This document shows, piece after piece, positions 7,641-17,322 of a stretch of DNA of 46,667 nucleotides. Both the position numbers and the translations under genes were made by a program. A model generated the notes under the pieces. It saw nothing but the letters and a program-made list of their open reading frames with translations, made no database searches and had not been told where the DNA came from. How positions within the stretch are numbered: the stretch's first letter is position 1; each line of letters starts with the position of its first letter. The stretch is taken from positions 1-46,667 of the forward strand of contig CAIPPE010000328.1 in assembly GCA_903866825.1 (NCBI GenBank), in the 5' to 3' direction. The DNA comes from an uncultured Methylococcaceae bacterium (lineage in GTDB: Bacteria > Pseudomonadota > Gammaproteobacteria > Methylococcales > Methylomonadaceae).

Positions 7641-9503
7641 TTAATCATCCAATTCAAAATCGAAATGACAGGTAGAACCAGCCTGAACAATTTTAATAAT
7701 CCTGCCTTTAGTTTTTTCAGGTGAGCGCACTTCATTAAACAAGAAATTTGAGAGCGGATCGAATAGGTAATTCATAAGAGCATTAGGTACCCCACGTCCC
7801 CCAGCACTTCTATCAACTTTAGTAATAATAGCGGTTAATGCTTTTTCTTCATCTTCAAACCGTAAGTCTTTAACTTTCCATTTTTCCATCAATCTGTTTC
7901 TAAGAGGTTGAAGTTTTGTACGAGCGATTTGAATAAGAAACGCATCACTGGACATAAAGTTGAATGGCACAATGTTACTCTCGCCTATTCTGCCTAATAA
8001 TTCTGGACGCTTAAGCTCCTTAACAAAATGAGAGCGTACTTTTTCCACAAAAACCGACCTAACATCTTTTTCATCGGGATTAACTTCTGCCGCGCCTATA
8101 TTGGAGGTGAAAACAAGTATAGTCTCCGAAAATGAAACAGTAACTCCTTTGCCATCAGTTAAGCGACCATCTTCCAAAATTTGTAAAAACTTATCCAATA
8201 TTCGGGGATGGGCTTTTTCAATTTCGTCAAATAACACGACTGAGAAAGGTCGTTGTTTAACCGCATTGGTTAATTGCCCACCTTCTTCAAAACCGACATA
8301 ACCAGGAGGTGCTCCCACTAAGCGTTGATCAGCATGTTCATGATTGAATTCTGACATATCAAAGCGTAAACAGGCTTCTTCATCACCAAACAGAAATTGT
8401 GCCAATGCTTTGGCTAATTCAGTTTTACCAACACCTGTAGGACCGACAAAAAATAAAGCTCCTTTCGGAGTACGCTGTTTATGTGAATGTTGCAGTCCAG
8501 AAAGACCTGTATAGGCTCTTATAAGAACTTGCCTGACTTTTTCTATTGCTTCTTCTTGACCTTTTACTCGGCGACCAAGCTCTTCTTTGACAGAACTGAG
8601 CTTGTCATGATTGAGTTGTTCCCAAGGGCTTATTCTTTCACCATAACGATATAAAGTTATTAATGATTCACTCGTTAAAGGATTGGGTAGTTGGCTTGAT
8701 AATCTGGCAATATTATGAATATCGCGTACTGATAAGCCTTCCAAGGCATCAATAAAGTCTTCTATCTCGCGGCTCTCTGGTAATAATCGTGGCTGTACCT
8801 GCAAAAAACTATCCAGACTTCTAATTGTTTGTTGACGTAGTGTTCTGTCTGGTAGAGGCACACTAATTTCAGCGAATAGCGGATTATCAACATAAAGTGC
8901 AGGAGGTAGCACTGCTATCCCTTGGCAAAGAAAAATTATTAGCGTCTGAGGTTGTTTTATTTTCGATGAAGTCAGTGATACATCCGCATCTCGACTGGCT
9001 TTGCCTATCATTAATAACATTGCCCGTTCTTGTTCTGACAGGCTGTTTGCAGTACCGAAAAGGTATTGAGACCAATCTACAATAAAAGCCACATTGTCAG
9101 GATGATTTGTACGCATTTGTGCTGCAACAACCGCTAGAAAATCCATAGGATTAACTTCGCTATTTGCGGCATGAGTATTTTCATTGCTTGGGGTCTCAGC
9201 AACATCTCCCATGGGATATACATCGTCTGATGTAGATTCAGACATAATTACGGAAGAAGATTGCATTTGTCGCCAAGTTCTCTCATCTACACCCGATACA
9301 CCAGAAACTCTGTCCCAACAAACCACATGTTTATAGCCCCTGCTTTTTAATTCATCTTGTAAAGCGGCAGGAATGCTTTTCCAATTAGCGGTTCTTTTTA
9401 AGTCAACTAGATCACCGACATTGCCATGCAAAATCAAACATCTGCGGATGCCACATTCCCGTTTGAATCGCTCTAACCAAGCTATATTTTTAGTTTCCAC
9501 CAC
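7641..9503 (-). CDS. ClpB-like AAA+ ATPase with a divergent N-terminal half
   Basis: A 620-aa protein. The C-terminal half is a ClpB/ClpA D2-type AAA+ module: Walker A GPTGVGKT (about residue 354), pore loop GYVG (about 401), Walker B VVLFDEIEKAHP (about 420), sensor 1 VFTSN, arginine-finger region GRIGE and sensor 2 GGRGVPNALM. The intact pore loop suggests unfolding or threading of a protein substrate. The N-terminal 300 residues (RRCLILHGNVGDLV...) look like a degenerate ATPase domain without a clear P-loop. It overlaps the coiled-coil gene by 1 nt. It is probably the motor of the complex encoded by this operon; that assignment is inferred. Confidence 0.8.
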   Translation of the reverse strand: MVETKNIAWLERFKRECGIRRCLILHGNVGDLVDLKRTANWKSIPAALQDELKSRGYKHVVCWDRVSGVSGVDERTWRQMQSSSVIMSESTSDDVYPMGDVAETPSNENTHAANSEVNPMDFLAVVAAQMRTNHPDNVAFIVDWSQYLFGTANSLSEQERAMLLMIGKASRDADVSLTSSKIKQPQTLIIFLCQGIAVLPPALYVDNPLFAEISVPLPDRTLRQQTIRSLDSFLQVQPRLLPESREIEDFIDALEGLSVRDIHNIARLSSQLPNPLTSESLITLYRYGERISPWEQLNHDKLSSVKEELGRRVKGQEEAIEKVRQVLIRAYTGLSGLQHSHKQRTPKGALFFVGPTGVGKTELAKALAQFLFGDEEACLRFDMSEFNHEHADQRLVGAPPGYVGFEEGGQLTNAVKQRPFSVVLFDEIEKAHPRILDKFLQILEDGRLTDGKGVTVSFSETILVFTSNIGAAEVNPDEKDVRSVFVEKVRSHFVKELKRPELLGRIGESNIVPFNFMSSDAFLIQIARTKLQPLRNRLMEKWKVKDLRFEDEEKALTAIITKVDRSAGGRGVPNALMNYLFDPLSNFLFNEVRSPEKTKGRIIKIVQAGSTCHFDFELDD

Positions 9504-10606
9504 TATTTCCTTTGGCTCATGGTTGGTTGAGGTTTTGCATCCCTATCTTGGTCGTCTGGATTTTGCCAAATGACTCGCTCATCAGAAAGCTGAATACCAT
9601 AAACTTCTTGCAAGGATGGCAACACTTTATTGATGTCTTCTTTACAGGTAGAGCCTTTGTAACGATCAAATTTATATTCCATGCTACCATTTAATTTGAC
9701 TTTAAATCTTGCCTGAGCACCAGCAGGTCTTGCCGCTTTGATGATAACTTCATCAGTTTCTTTATCACGTCTTGGCTTATCTACTGTAAAACCTGATTTT
9801 TGTAAGGATTGATAAATTGCTTTAACAACCTCTTTACGACAACTTTCGTCCACTACAGCGTCATCGAGTTCTTTGCTTATGTTGTTAATCTGCTGTCTGA
9901 TACTCTCTGAATCAAGGGAATTCAAATTTTCTAAGCTTGCCGATAGCTGTTCAAGTCGCTCAGGGTCTGCATCTGTTGTGGCAATTTGCTCTTTTAGTTC
10001 CTGCAATTTTTCTTGCTGTACTTTTTCGCTTGCAAGCCGCTCTTGTTCGGTTCTGAAAGATTGAGATTTTTGCTCTGCTAAACTTCGTATTTTCTGTAAT
10101 TCGTTGGTTAATATATCCTGAGTTACATTTGTTCCTTCATTAAAAAGCTGATTGCGTAAAGCAGTGAGTTCAGGAAAAACCAGTTGTCTCGCTAATGGAT
10201 TAGTCCAGCTAAGTAAATTGGTTTGCCAAGCTTTTTCTAATTCTTCGCGTAATTTTTTTTCTTCAGCTATGCGTTGTCGTTCGGTTTCTCGTTTAGTCTG
10301 TTCTGCTGCATCATGAGCAGCTCTTGCGACTCTAGGTAAAGAAAAAATTCGGTCGCTAACTTGTTGACTAAGGTCTCGTGCCGTTGCAGGATTACCACTT
10401 AAATAGCGTTCTATTTGATCTACTGTTGCAGATAAACTAGAAAAGTCGCTACTTACATATTCTCTCAACCCATTATTATTTACATCGTCGAGAATTTGAC
10501 GATAACGAGCCACAAAACCTGATGTTGTTTCCCGTACTCGTGCATCAAAAAGAGCTTGGCGGCGTTGTTTTTCAATTTGATAACGCATATCTACTTCGTA
10601 ACTCAT
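9503..10606 (-). CDS. Coiled-coil protein, unrecognised
   Basis: A 367-aa protein, not recognised as a family. Residues about 100-250 are Glu/Lys/Gln/Arg-rich heptads (for example ETERQRIAEEKKLREELEKA) predicting long coiled coils. The C-terminal part (about 265-345) looks like a small globular alpha/beta domain (SGFTVDKPRRD, FKVKLNGSMEYKF). No catalytic motif is visible, and no membrane segment or signal peptide. It overlaps the PIN gene by 4 nt and the AAA+ gene by 1 nt, so it is expected at fixed stoichiometry with both, perhaps as an adaptor or scaffold. Confidence 0.7.
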   Translation of the reverse strand: MSYEVDMRYQIEKQRRQALFDARVRETTSGFVARYRQILDDVNNNGLREYVSSDFSSLSATVDQIERYLSGNPATARDLSQQVSDRIFSLPRVARAAHDAAEQTKRETERQRIAEEKKLREELEKAWQTNLLSWTNPLARQLVFPELTALRNQLFNEGTNVTQDILTNELQKIRSLAEQKSQSFRTEQERLASEKVQQEKLQELKEQIATTDADPERLEQLSASLENLNSLDSESIRQQINNISKELDDAVVDESCRKEVVKAIYQSLQKSGFTVDKPRRDKETDEVIIKAARPAGAQARFKVKLNGSMEYKFDRYKGSTCKEDINKVLPSLQEVYGIQLSDERVIWQNPDDQDRDAKPQPTMSQRK

Positions 10607-13038
10607 TTTTTTCTTCTCTTTTGAGGATAGCTTTGTTTATTAGGGTTTATGCCCATATCTGCTTGAGAAATACTGAAAAACTTCTGAATAAAATCCTGAG
10701 TTGCCATAACTTGTAATTCTAACGCTTTGGCTTTATTACGGAAGTTGAAATCAGAGGAAACTAAAAACACGGGACTAAGGGCTAAAGACCTTGCTGCTGA
10801 GATGATCATGTCATCTGAGCTAGGATCTTTAGTATGTTCATGGGGTAACAATTCAGGGATATGTTTTATTTTGGTTATAGAACCTGAAAGAGACTCTATT
10901 TTTTTAATAATTTTCTGAGCAGTTATTGCTCGGTCTTGGTATTCGTCACGATTGTCATGTTTGTGATTATCTAACTCATCAAGTACCTTCAAAGGTAGAG
11001 CAAGCTTGATATTTTTAAGTTTATCAAGCTTATCGAGAATATCTGGAAAATCCATTAAAGTGCTGGTATCAAATACTACCCATTGCTGGTCTTTAGATAA
11101 TGGTTCAAACATATAACGTTCCATCACTGTTTTCCAATTTTTAACCTGTTCTGTGAGTTGTTTTAAATTGGTTTGTTGATAGACGTATTCAGAACGATTT
11201 TGCATGGTTTCACTGAATTGTAGCCATTGCTTTGCTGACTCCAGTGCTTTAATACTAATACTGCCAACGGCAATTTCTTCATATTCACCAGCAATATCTA
11301 ATGCTTTTTGTCCCACATTACGAATAAGCTCCTGATGACATTTCTTGCAGCGTTCTAAATCTTCAATCCACGCATGAGGGCCAGCCAAATCAATATTTTT
11401 ACCAGACAAAATACAATTTACCCAGTCAACAATGAGGCTAGGAACAATAAATGATTCTGGAAACTCAAGCTTTGCATCAACTAATCTACGAACCTCAAGA
11501 AATTCATTTTGTTTTTTTATTGGCAACGCTTTTTCAATAAGTTCTCTGTGTAATTTAGCTTTAAAATTAGGTAACTTATCATTAACAGCCTTTATGTTAT
11601 CGCATAAATTTTGATACTCGAAAGATTCTACCAAGATTATTTTTTCACTCAGTTTGGCAGAGAAGGCTTCTTGCCACTGTTGGCGCAAGTCTATCTTTGT
11701 ACCTACAATCTGCTGCATTGCCTGCTCAAACTCTGCACCAAAATGTAATAATTTTTCAAAGCTATCATCACTATAACGGTTCAGCCATTCACTAATAACG
11801 ATTTCAGGATTTTTCCACAATAAAGTTAAAGCAGAGACTTTTGGGTCATAACATGTGTTAATGCAATTTTCTAAATGCTTTTTTATTTTTCCCCATCTAT
11901 CTTCAGTCGATATGCTGTCTTGCTGAATGGCGATCAATCCTTTAGCGGGTTGACCTGTCCAATACAAATCGGCTACACCTAAAGAAACTGCAACAGGGGA
12001 TTCTCCAAAGGTGGAAAAAATTAAAGCGAGTAAGTCGTTTTCTAATCCTTGTGGCTTAGTAGCTCTAACGATATTTTTACCTTCATTATTCCAAATGATT
12101 GGCTCTGGTAATTCATGTGCAAGGATTAAATGAGGCGTATCTATTTCTGTAAAAGCGGGATGATTTTGTAATCCAATTGTAAAAAAATGTTTTTCTGGAA
12201 AACAATTTTTTATAGCTTGATTAATATTTGAAGAACTTACAGGGCAAGTGGTGACAGCAGCATTTAAACTATCAGAATTTAATCTTGGCCAATTGATATT
12301 TTCCGTTGTATCAGAAAGTATTGTATTTAAAATAGCTTCTCTTATATATTCTGGTTTTACTTGCTTTAACCATTGCTGCAAAGTTGGTTTGTCATCATTC
12401 GCTTCTAAAAATAAATTTCCATCTCGACTAACCTTTAATTCAAGCAATTGTGGATTTTGCTGAACCTCATCAAGTTCAGTATCAATATTGCGAATTTTTG
12501 TAAGCGAGGTTTTCCATCGGTAATTACCTTGCTCAATACAGCGGCGAATTTCTTCAGAGGGATTGCCAGGTTGAAATGATTCTTCATCTAGCTCTATATC
12601 ACTCGTTACTTGTTTAAAAGACGCTTTTTTTAAATCAGACCAAACGTGTGTTAATGGATCAAAAAGATACTCAACACTGTCGATTTTTGAACTTCCAGGT
12701 AACTGATTGCGGCGATAAAAGTCTTTTCCATCATTCGACAAACGAAACTCGGCAATAGACATTGCACTAATATCTTTTTGAGGCCGTTCCAATACACCTA
12801 ACACCTTTAACTCTTCGATAGAGGGTGAAACTAACTCCAATGCGTTAGCAACACCTAACTGTTGTTCAAAAACATTGAGCAAAGAAAGAGAACTGAGAGG
12901 TTCATTTTGATAATCATGGATTAACCTAAGCACCATACGTTCTATTGCAGTAGGAGCTCTCGGCGTGAAATGTGTCACTTCTGCTGCATACTTAAATAAC
13001 GGAAAAGCGACTCTTATGGTTAAACTTGCCATTTTCAT
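10603..13038 (-). CDS. Large protein with a C-terminal PIN-like nuclease domain
   Basis: An 811-aa protein. The C-terminal 150 residues resemble a PIN domain: WVVFDTSTLMDF (first acidic residue, about 659), PLKVLDELDNHK (acidic Glu/Asp), DPSSDDMIISAA and FLVSSDFNFRNKA (late acidic residues). PIN domains usually cut single-stranded RNA. The N-terminal 650 residues are unrecognised, mostly helical, and include a CKKCHQ pair. The start is the first ATG, one base after the helicase stop (TGAAATG). Placed between the helicase and the coiled-coil protein, it is a plausible nuclease effector; RNA versus DNA as substrate is not decided. Confidence 0.7.
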   Translation of the reverse strand: MKMASLTIRVAFPLFKYAAEVTHFTPRAPTAIERMVLRLIHDYQNEPLSSLSLLNVFEQQLGVANALELVSPSIEELKVLGVLERPQKDISAMSIAEFRLSNDGKDFYRRNQLPGSSKIDSVEYLFDPLTHVWSDLKKASFKQVTSDIELDEESFQPGNPSEEIRRCIEQGNYRWKTSLTKIRNIDTELDEVQQNPQLLELKVSRDGNLFLEANDDKPTLQQWLKQVKPEYIREAILNTILSDTTENINWPRLNSDSLNAAVTTCPVSSSNINQAIKNCFPEKHFFTIGLQNHPAFTEIDTPHLILAHELPEPIIWNNEGKNIVRATKPQGLENDLLALIFSTFGESPVAVSLGVADLYWTGQPAKGLIAIQQDSISTEDRWGKIKKHLENCINTCYDPKVSALTLLWKNPEIVISEWLNRYSDDSFEKLLHFGAEFEQAMQQIVGTKIDLRQQWQEAFSAKLSEKIILVESFEYQNLCDNIKAVNDKLPNFKAKLHRELIEKALPIKKQNEFLEVRRLVDAKLEFPESFIVPSLIVDWVNCILSGKNIDLAGPHAWIEDLERCKKCHQELIRNVGQKALDIAGEYEEIAVGSISIKALESAKQWLQFSETMQNRSEYVYQQTNLKQLTEQVKNWKTVMERYMFEPLSKDQQWVVFDTSTLMDFPDILDKLDKLKNIKLALPLKVLDELDNHKHDNRDEYQDRAITAQKIIKKIESLSGSITKIKHIPELLPHEHTKDPSSDDMIISAARSLALSPVFLVSSDFNFRNKAKALELQVMATQDFIQKFFSISQADMGINPNKQSYPQKRRKK

Positions 13039-13039
13039 T

Positions 13040-16000
13040 TCAACGCTTCCTGTTTGAATTATTAAAATATTTATTCTGCTTATTATTTACAGATGTAGCA
13101 GCAGTTGCTGGAGCACCCATCATTTGATGAGCAGGCTTAATACGCGCATCTCTGTCCAATTGCTGAAAAATATCTTTATATACCAATCTTTTAGTTTTTC
13201 TTTGATCGTCCATATTAGGCAATTCCACTTCATAAGATTCAAACATGCTACGCGCCCCAAATACAACCAATAATTTTCTCGCCCGTGAAAATGCAACATT
13301 AATAAATTCATAACGAGCAACATTGGCACGGCTGGATTTGCGCTGTGGCATTGCAGCATGATTTTCTGGATCACGTCCATCGTGTCGTACTAAACTGACA
13401 AAAATGACTGATTTTTCTTTACCTTGATAACGGATAACTGTATTCACATCAACAGAAAGATTTTTAAATTTCCCGTGAGGTGGTCTCAACTTTCTGATTT
13501 CCTCGCGGATTACTTTGCATTGGAGGGCATAAAAAGAAACGATGCCAACGTCTAATTTTTCGCTTTTACCTTCCATCTGTTCATCTAATTGACAAAGCGC
13601 ATTTACAATGAGCATGGCTTCCAATCGATTGGTGCGTAAAGGTTTTCCATCAGAACCGACATCTTCCTTGTGCATAGTCACTGCATCCAATTTGCGAGTT
13701 GTATCAATCCAAAGCACATGATCTTCAGGAGTCAAAACAGGCTTTTTAAACTTATCATTCAGAATAAAATGATGTGCCCGATCTTGGTCTGGATTTTCTA
13801 AACCGCAATCTAATTGACCTTCATAGAAATGATTGACCAATTTCATAATCTGCGGGTGCATTCGGAACTGAGTTGTTAGCCTTGCGCGAATTGATTCATC
13901 GGCGTTTTCAAAATGCTCTTTGAACAGCGAAGCAGTGACCAATATTTCAAAACGATCCAAATTTTCTTTTGTTAATAAAGAACGATTTTCATTGTCTGAT
14001 TCTTCCTCTGCTGCATCACTAAAAGTTTGTGCGTCTGCTCCTTCCTGAAATAAAGGGGGTAACTGACGGTGGTCTCCTACCAAGACTGTAGTACGGGCAC
14101 GCATAATGGGTAACAAAAGTTCTAACGGCGTTGCTTTGCTTACTTCATCAATAATGGCAACATCAAAACTTACCAATCCGTATTCTTCTAAGGTTTGGTC
14201 GCGTTCATTACAGGTAATCGCTACAACATTGCAAGCAGGTACAAATGTATCCTTGAAATTATCCCAATCTTTTTGCGCCCGATTATCTTCTTGTAAATCC
14301 TTAACCCAATCCTCAATAAGTGGTTTCCAAACTCCATGTTCAGATTTTAGTATGGCTAATTCTTGCTGTAATTTATCAACTTCTTCTTTGGCTAAAGATA
14401 TGCCGACTTTACTTTCCTTTAGGGGATAATTGGCGGAACAAGATTTTAGTTTTTGTCCCCAATCGGATTGTTCATCTAAAAGTAGCTGATACTTTGACTT
14501 ATGTTTTTCAAGAGCTTCCTCAGTTTGTTGATAAGCAGATTTATCAGGTGGATTAGTATTATAAGAAGGAATTTGCCTAGTTATCGCATCCAGTAGTTGT
14601 AAGCGAGCGAGTTCAATAGCTGATTTTTTCTCGTTTAATCTTAGCAAGCGGTTATTTAACTTCTCTGCTAACAAAGTTGAATCTTCGACAGGAGTGCACC
14701 AAACCTCTGAATCTTGAAAAAGACCTCTATACAATGCTGAATCAAGCATATCCGAAGCAGATGCTTTTAATTGTTTTATTTCCTCTCGCTTGCGTCTCCA
14801 AACAGTGACTAAGCTTTCATCAGATTCCATTTTTTCTTGGATAAGCTTAATTTCTTCCTCAATCTGTGTCAGTTTAAGTTTAGTTTCTGGGGTTGTTAAG
14901 CCGCCATTTCCTGATGCCAATAGCCTTTGTAAGTCTTGTTTTAATTTTTCTTCATTAGCTTGAATCTTTCGCCAATCTTCTAGCAATGCGAATATTATTG
15001 CGGCACGCTGTTCTTTTTCTGCTTGCCAATCTGCAAAACTAAAAGTTAATTTGAAAGATAAATTACTAATAGCAGAAATTGCGCGAACCAACTCAGTGGC
15101 TTCTAATTCTGGCAACGGACAAGTTACTGAAAAGTTTCCTGTTGTTTTTTCGCCTTCTCCTAGATATTTCTGTAATTGCTTAAGCTGACTAAGTGTAATG
15201 TTTTGTTGCTGCCAACGCTCTTCCTGTTCTTGCAATACTTGCCACGTTTTATCACGTTCTGCATTTAATATTTGTGTATGTCGCTCATGTTCTTGCAACT
15301 GCTTTTTTACATTGCTCCAATTTTCTGCAAGAGGTTCGGCTTGTTGTAGCCAACTTTGAAATTTTTCTAACTGCTCTTCAGTGGTTCGCCAAGGAGCAAG
15401 GTATTTATTTTCGGCATGATTAGCAAGTGAAGCATAATATCGTCCAAGCGCATTAACTCCAGAAAAATTGCTGCCTTCTTCGGAAATTTTACTGGCATCT
15501 TTTGCCAGCCGTAAAACTCTTAACTCTGGGTGTGATCCTAATCTATCCAAAGCGTTATCTACCGCAGTATGAGCTTGTGAGGCTAATAATACTTTTTTCC
15601 CTTGTTTAACTAACTGCACAATGGCTTCTGCTATAACAGTCGTTTTCCCTGTTCCTGGTGGGCCTTGAATAAGACATAAATCTGGAGCATTAATAATCTT
15701 ATTAACCGCCTCTTGTTGGGAGGAATTAAGATCAGAATTGTGCCATTCAGTAATCTCAGTAAAACTTTGTGGATTTCCTGCCTGCTTTACATCAAACAGA
15801 TAAGATGAAAGATAAGGTGAAAGGCCGCCTTGATCGCGTAGTTTGTCTAATGCTCGCTTATGCCTACTAATCAGTGCTAAATCTCCTACCGCTGAAATAG
15901 CTAAAAACCCCTCGTTACTAATCCCGTTTTCTAATCTTTCAATAAGTGTTTTTTCTTCCTCATCAACTACATTACTTAACAAGTTTTCTTGATCATCTGA

Positions 16001-16885
16001 CAAAGCAATTCGGATTTTGGCAAATTGCGGCTCTTGCCACTTCGAGTTTTTAATTTTTTCTACTGATTCTATGTAATCAAATTTAGTTATTTGTCCAAGA
16101 TTAACGCTTCTTTCTCGTTTGTTTTTCTTATTTTCGTTAGGGAGGTGGAATACCCACTCATCTTCAGAGGTAGTTAAACTGAATACAGAAATATCTTTAC
16201 GCCCTAATACTTTTCTGTCGCAGCTTAAAGTTTCTTTACTTTCAGAAACTAAATCAAATTCCCATTCATAATCTTGCTTTTCAGAACTCACAATTCTGCT
16301 ATTGATAAATCTAATACCACGAGTCTTTTCACTAACTAACTGTTTTTTCCAGTCGATAAACGCATACCAGTCGGTTAGTTTTTTTCTGGTCGTAACGGAG
16401 ATAAGCGGCAGAGAGTTTGCTAATGTTTCATCTAAAATATTCTCTGGTCTAGTTTCCCATACAGCAGGGTCGGAATAACGGACAAATGCGGTAATGCTTA
16501 TTTCGTATTCTTTCGCGCCAACATCTGCCACTTCCAAAAATTCTTGTATTACAAAAATGGGACTATTGCGCGAATTACGCGGCCAATAACCTTTTGCAAC
16601 CACTGAACAGCCTTTTGCTAGAGGTAGATTAAGACCTTCAGTCATTGCTGGTCTAACGGCCAGAAGTATTTTTTTGTCTTCGCTTTCATTTAAGTTCAGA
16701 TTAGATAGCAAATAATCCATAGGCATTCCATCGGGAAACAAAAAAAGCATTAACTGCTCAGATGGATTTTTTGAACCTATTATTTCTTTAAATTGCGGGT
16801 GTCGATTGACTATTTCTTCAACACTTTTATCTAAACGACTCTGGAAATCTTTATTCTGATTTAAAGCAACATATAGGTTTGCCAA
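13040..16885 (-). CDS. UPF1/DNA2-like superfamily 1 helicase, 1281 aa
   Basis: SF1B helicase of the AAA_11/AAA_12 (UPF1/DNA2/IGHMBP2) type. Motifs: SSQQEAVNKI (Q motif), QGPPGTGKTT (Walker A, about residue 410), ASQAHTAVDNAL (Ia), FDVAIIDEVSKA (II, about 910), LVGDHRQLPPLF (III), TTQFRMHPQIMKL (IV), YQGKEKSVIFVSLVR (V) and FINVAFSRARKLLVVFG (VI). A roughly 400-residue Glu/Lys/Gln-rich coiled-coil insert separates Ia from II. The N-terminal 380 residues are unrecognised. The start is TTG, supported by AAGGAGA 5-7 nt upstream. It heads a nine-gene operon. UPF1-like helicases occur in several phage-defence systems (for example Mokosh), but this neighbourhood differs. Confidence 0.9.
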   Translation of the reverse strand: MANLYVALNQNKDFQSRLDKSVEEIVNRHPQFKEIIGSKNPSEQLMLFLFPDGMPMDYLLSNLNLNESEDKKILLAVRPAMTEGLNLPLAKGCSVVAKGYWPRNSRNSPIFVIQEFLEVADVGAKEYEISITAFVRYSDPAVWETRPENILDETLANSLPLISVTTRKKLTDWYAFIDWKKQLVSEKTRGIRFINSRIVSSEKQDYEWEFDLVSESKETLSCDRKVLGRKDISVFSLTTSEDEWVFHLPNENKKNKRERSVNLGQITKFDYIESVEKIKNSKWQEPQFAKIRIALSDDQENLLSNVVDEEEKTLIERLENGISNEGFLAISAVGDLALISRHKRALDKLRDQGGLSPYLSSYLFDVKQAGNPQSFTEITEWHNSDLNSSQQEAVNKIINAPDLCLIQGPPGTGKTTVIAEAIVQLVKQGKKVLLASQAHTAVDNALDRLGSHPELRVLRLAKDASKISEEGSNFSGVNALGRYYASLANHAENKYLAPWRTTEEQLEKFQSWLQQAEPLAENWSNVKKQLQEHERHTQILNAERDKTWQVLQEQEERWQQQNITLSQLKQLQKYLGEGEKTTGNFSVTCPLPELEATELVRAISAISNLSFKLTFSFADWQAEKEQRAAIIFALLEDWRKIQANEEKLKQDLQRLLASGNGGLTTPETKLKLTQIEEEIKLIQEKMESDESLVTVWRRKREEIKQLKASASDMLDSALYRGLFQDSEVWCTPVEDSTLLAEKLNNRLLRLNEKKSAIELARLQLLDAITRQIPSYNTNPPDKSAYQQTEEALEKHKSKYQLLLDEQSDWGQKLKSCSANYPLKESKVGISLAKEEVDKLQQELAILKSEHGVWKPLIEDWVKDLQEDNRAQKDWDNFKDTFVPACNVVAITCNERDQTLEEYGLVSFDVAIIDEVSKATPLELLLPIMRARTTVLVGDHRQLPPLFQEGADAQTFSDAAEEESDNENRSLLTKENLDRFEILVTASLFKEHFENADESIRARLTTQFRMHPQIMKLVNHFYEGQLDCGLENPDQDRAHHFILNDKFKKPVLTPEDHVLWIDTTRKLDAVTMHKEDVGSDGKPLRTNRLEAMLIVNALCQLDEQMEGKSEKLDVGIVSFYALQCKVIREEIRKLRPPHGKFKNLSVDVNTVIRYQGKEKSVIFVSLVRHDGRDPENHAAMPQRKSSRANVARYEFINVAFSRARKLLVVFGARSMFESYEVELPNMDDQRKTKRLVYKDIFQQLDRDARIKPAHQMMGAPATAATSVNNKQNKYFNNSNRKR

Positions 16886-16890
16886 AAAAC

Positions 16891-16897
16891 TCTCCTT
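16891..16897 (-). promoter_or_regulatory. Strong ribosome binding site of the helicase operon (decides a TTG start)
   Basis: On the minus strand AAGGAGA precedes the TTG at 16885-16883 by 5-7 nt. No ATG lies nearby in frame, so this site fixes a TTG start. The promoter is not clear: the AT-rich stretch at 16905-16960 has only weak -35/-10 candidates. Confidence 0.7.
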
Positions 16898-17115
16898 AAA
16901 TATTTAGTTTAATTGTTTTTGTTAAATGTGAATTAAGAGCTAAGTGGTCTTTAATCTCAAAGTTTAGATCAAGTCAGAAAGTACCTGATTGTACTCATGG
17001 CGGTTCTGTCGCAAAGTTTGTCAGTCTGAGTGATAATGAGGGACGGTAAGGATTCGTGCGTAGTGCCAGACAATGGGTAACATCGATCTTTTAGCACCAC
17101 AAGAAAAACGAACAG

Positions 17116-17263
17116 ATACTGTTGGCGAATTCGATTTTTAGCGATTTTCGCCCTACAACCCATACGATTCGGCAGACCGAACAGCATCATGCACACAATT
17201 TTGACCAAATTCGCGGTAGTTTTTGGTTAATTCTCCCAACCGACTGGAATTCGCCAACAGTAT
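17116..17263. mobile_element. 148-bp MITE-like element with 17-bp perfect inverted repeats
   Basis: ATACTGTTGGCGAATTC at 17116-17132 is repeated inversely at 17247-17263. The interior carries no gene. It lies between the helicase operon and the resolvase, where modules have been joined. A target duplication was not seen. No matching full-length transposon end is present elsewhere in the window. Confidence 0.55.
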
Positions 17264-17322
17264 TCGACCGTTTATATGAGATTAAAAATGTTCAATAATT
17301 AACAGTTACATAGTCAAACTAA

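Noticed and set aside
16998-17020. GGCGGTTCTGTCGCAAAGTT, resembling IS6/IS257 ends
   Set aside because: Only one end and no transposase or partner repeat were found; the similarity may be chance.
17038-17062. ACGGTAAGGATTCGTGCGTA, partly like the MITE end at 45633
   Set aside because: Too many mismatches to support a related inverted repeat.
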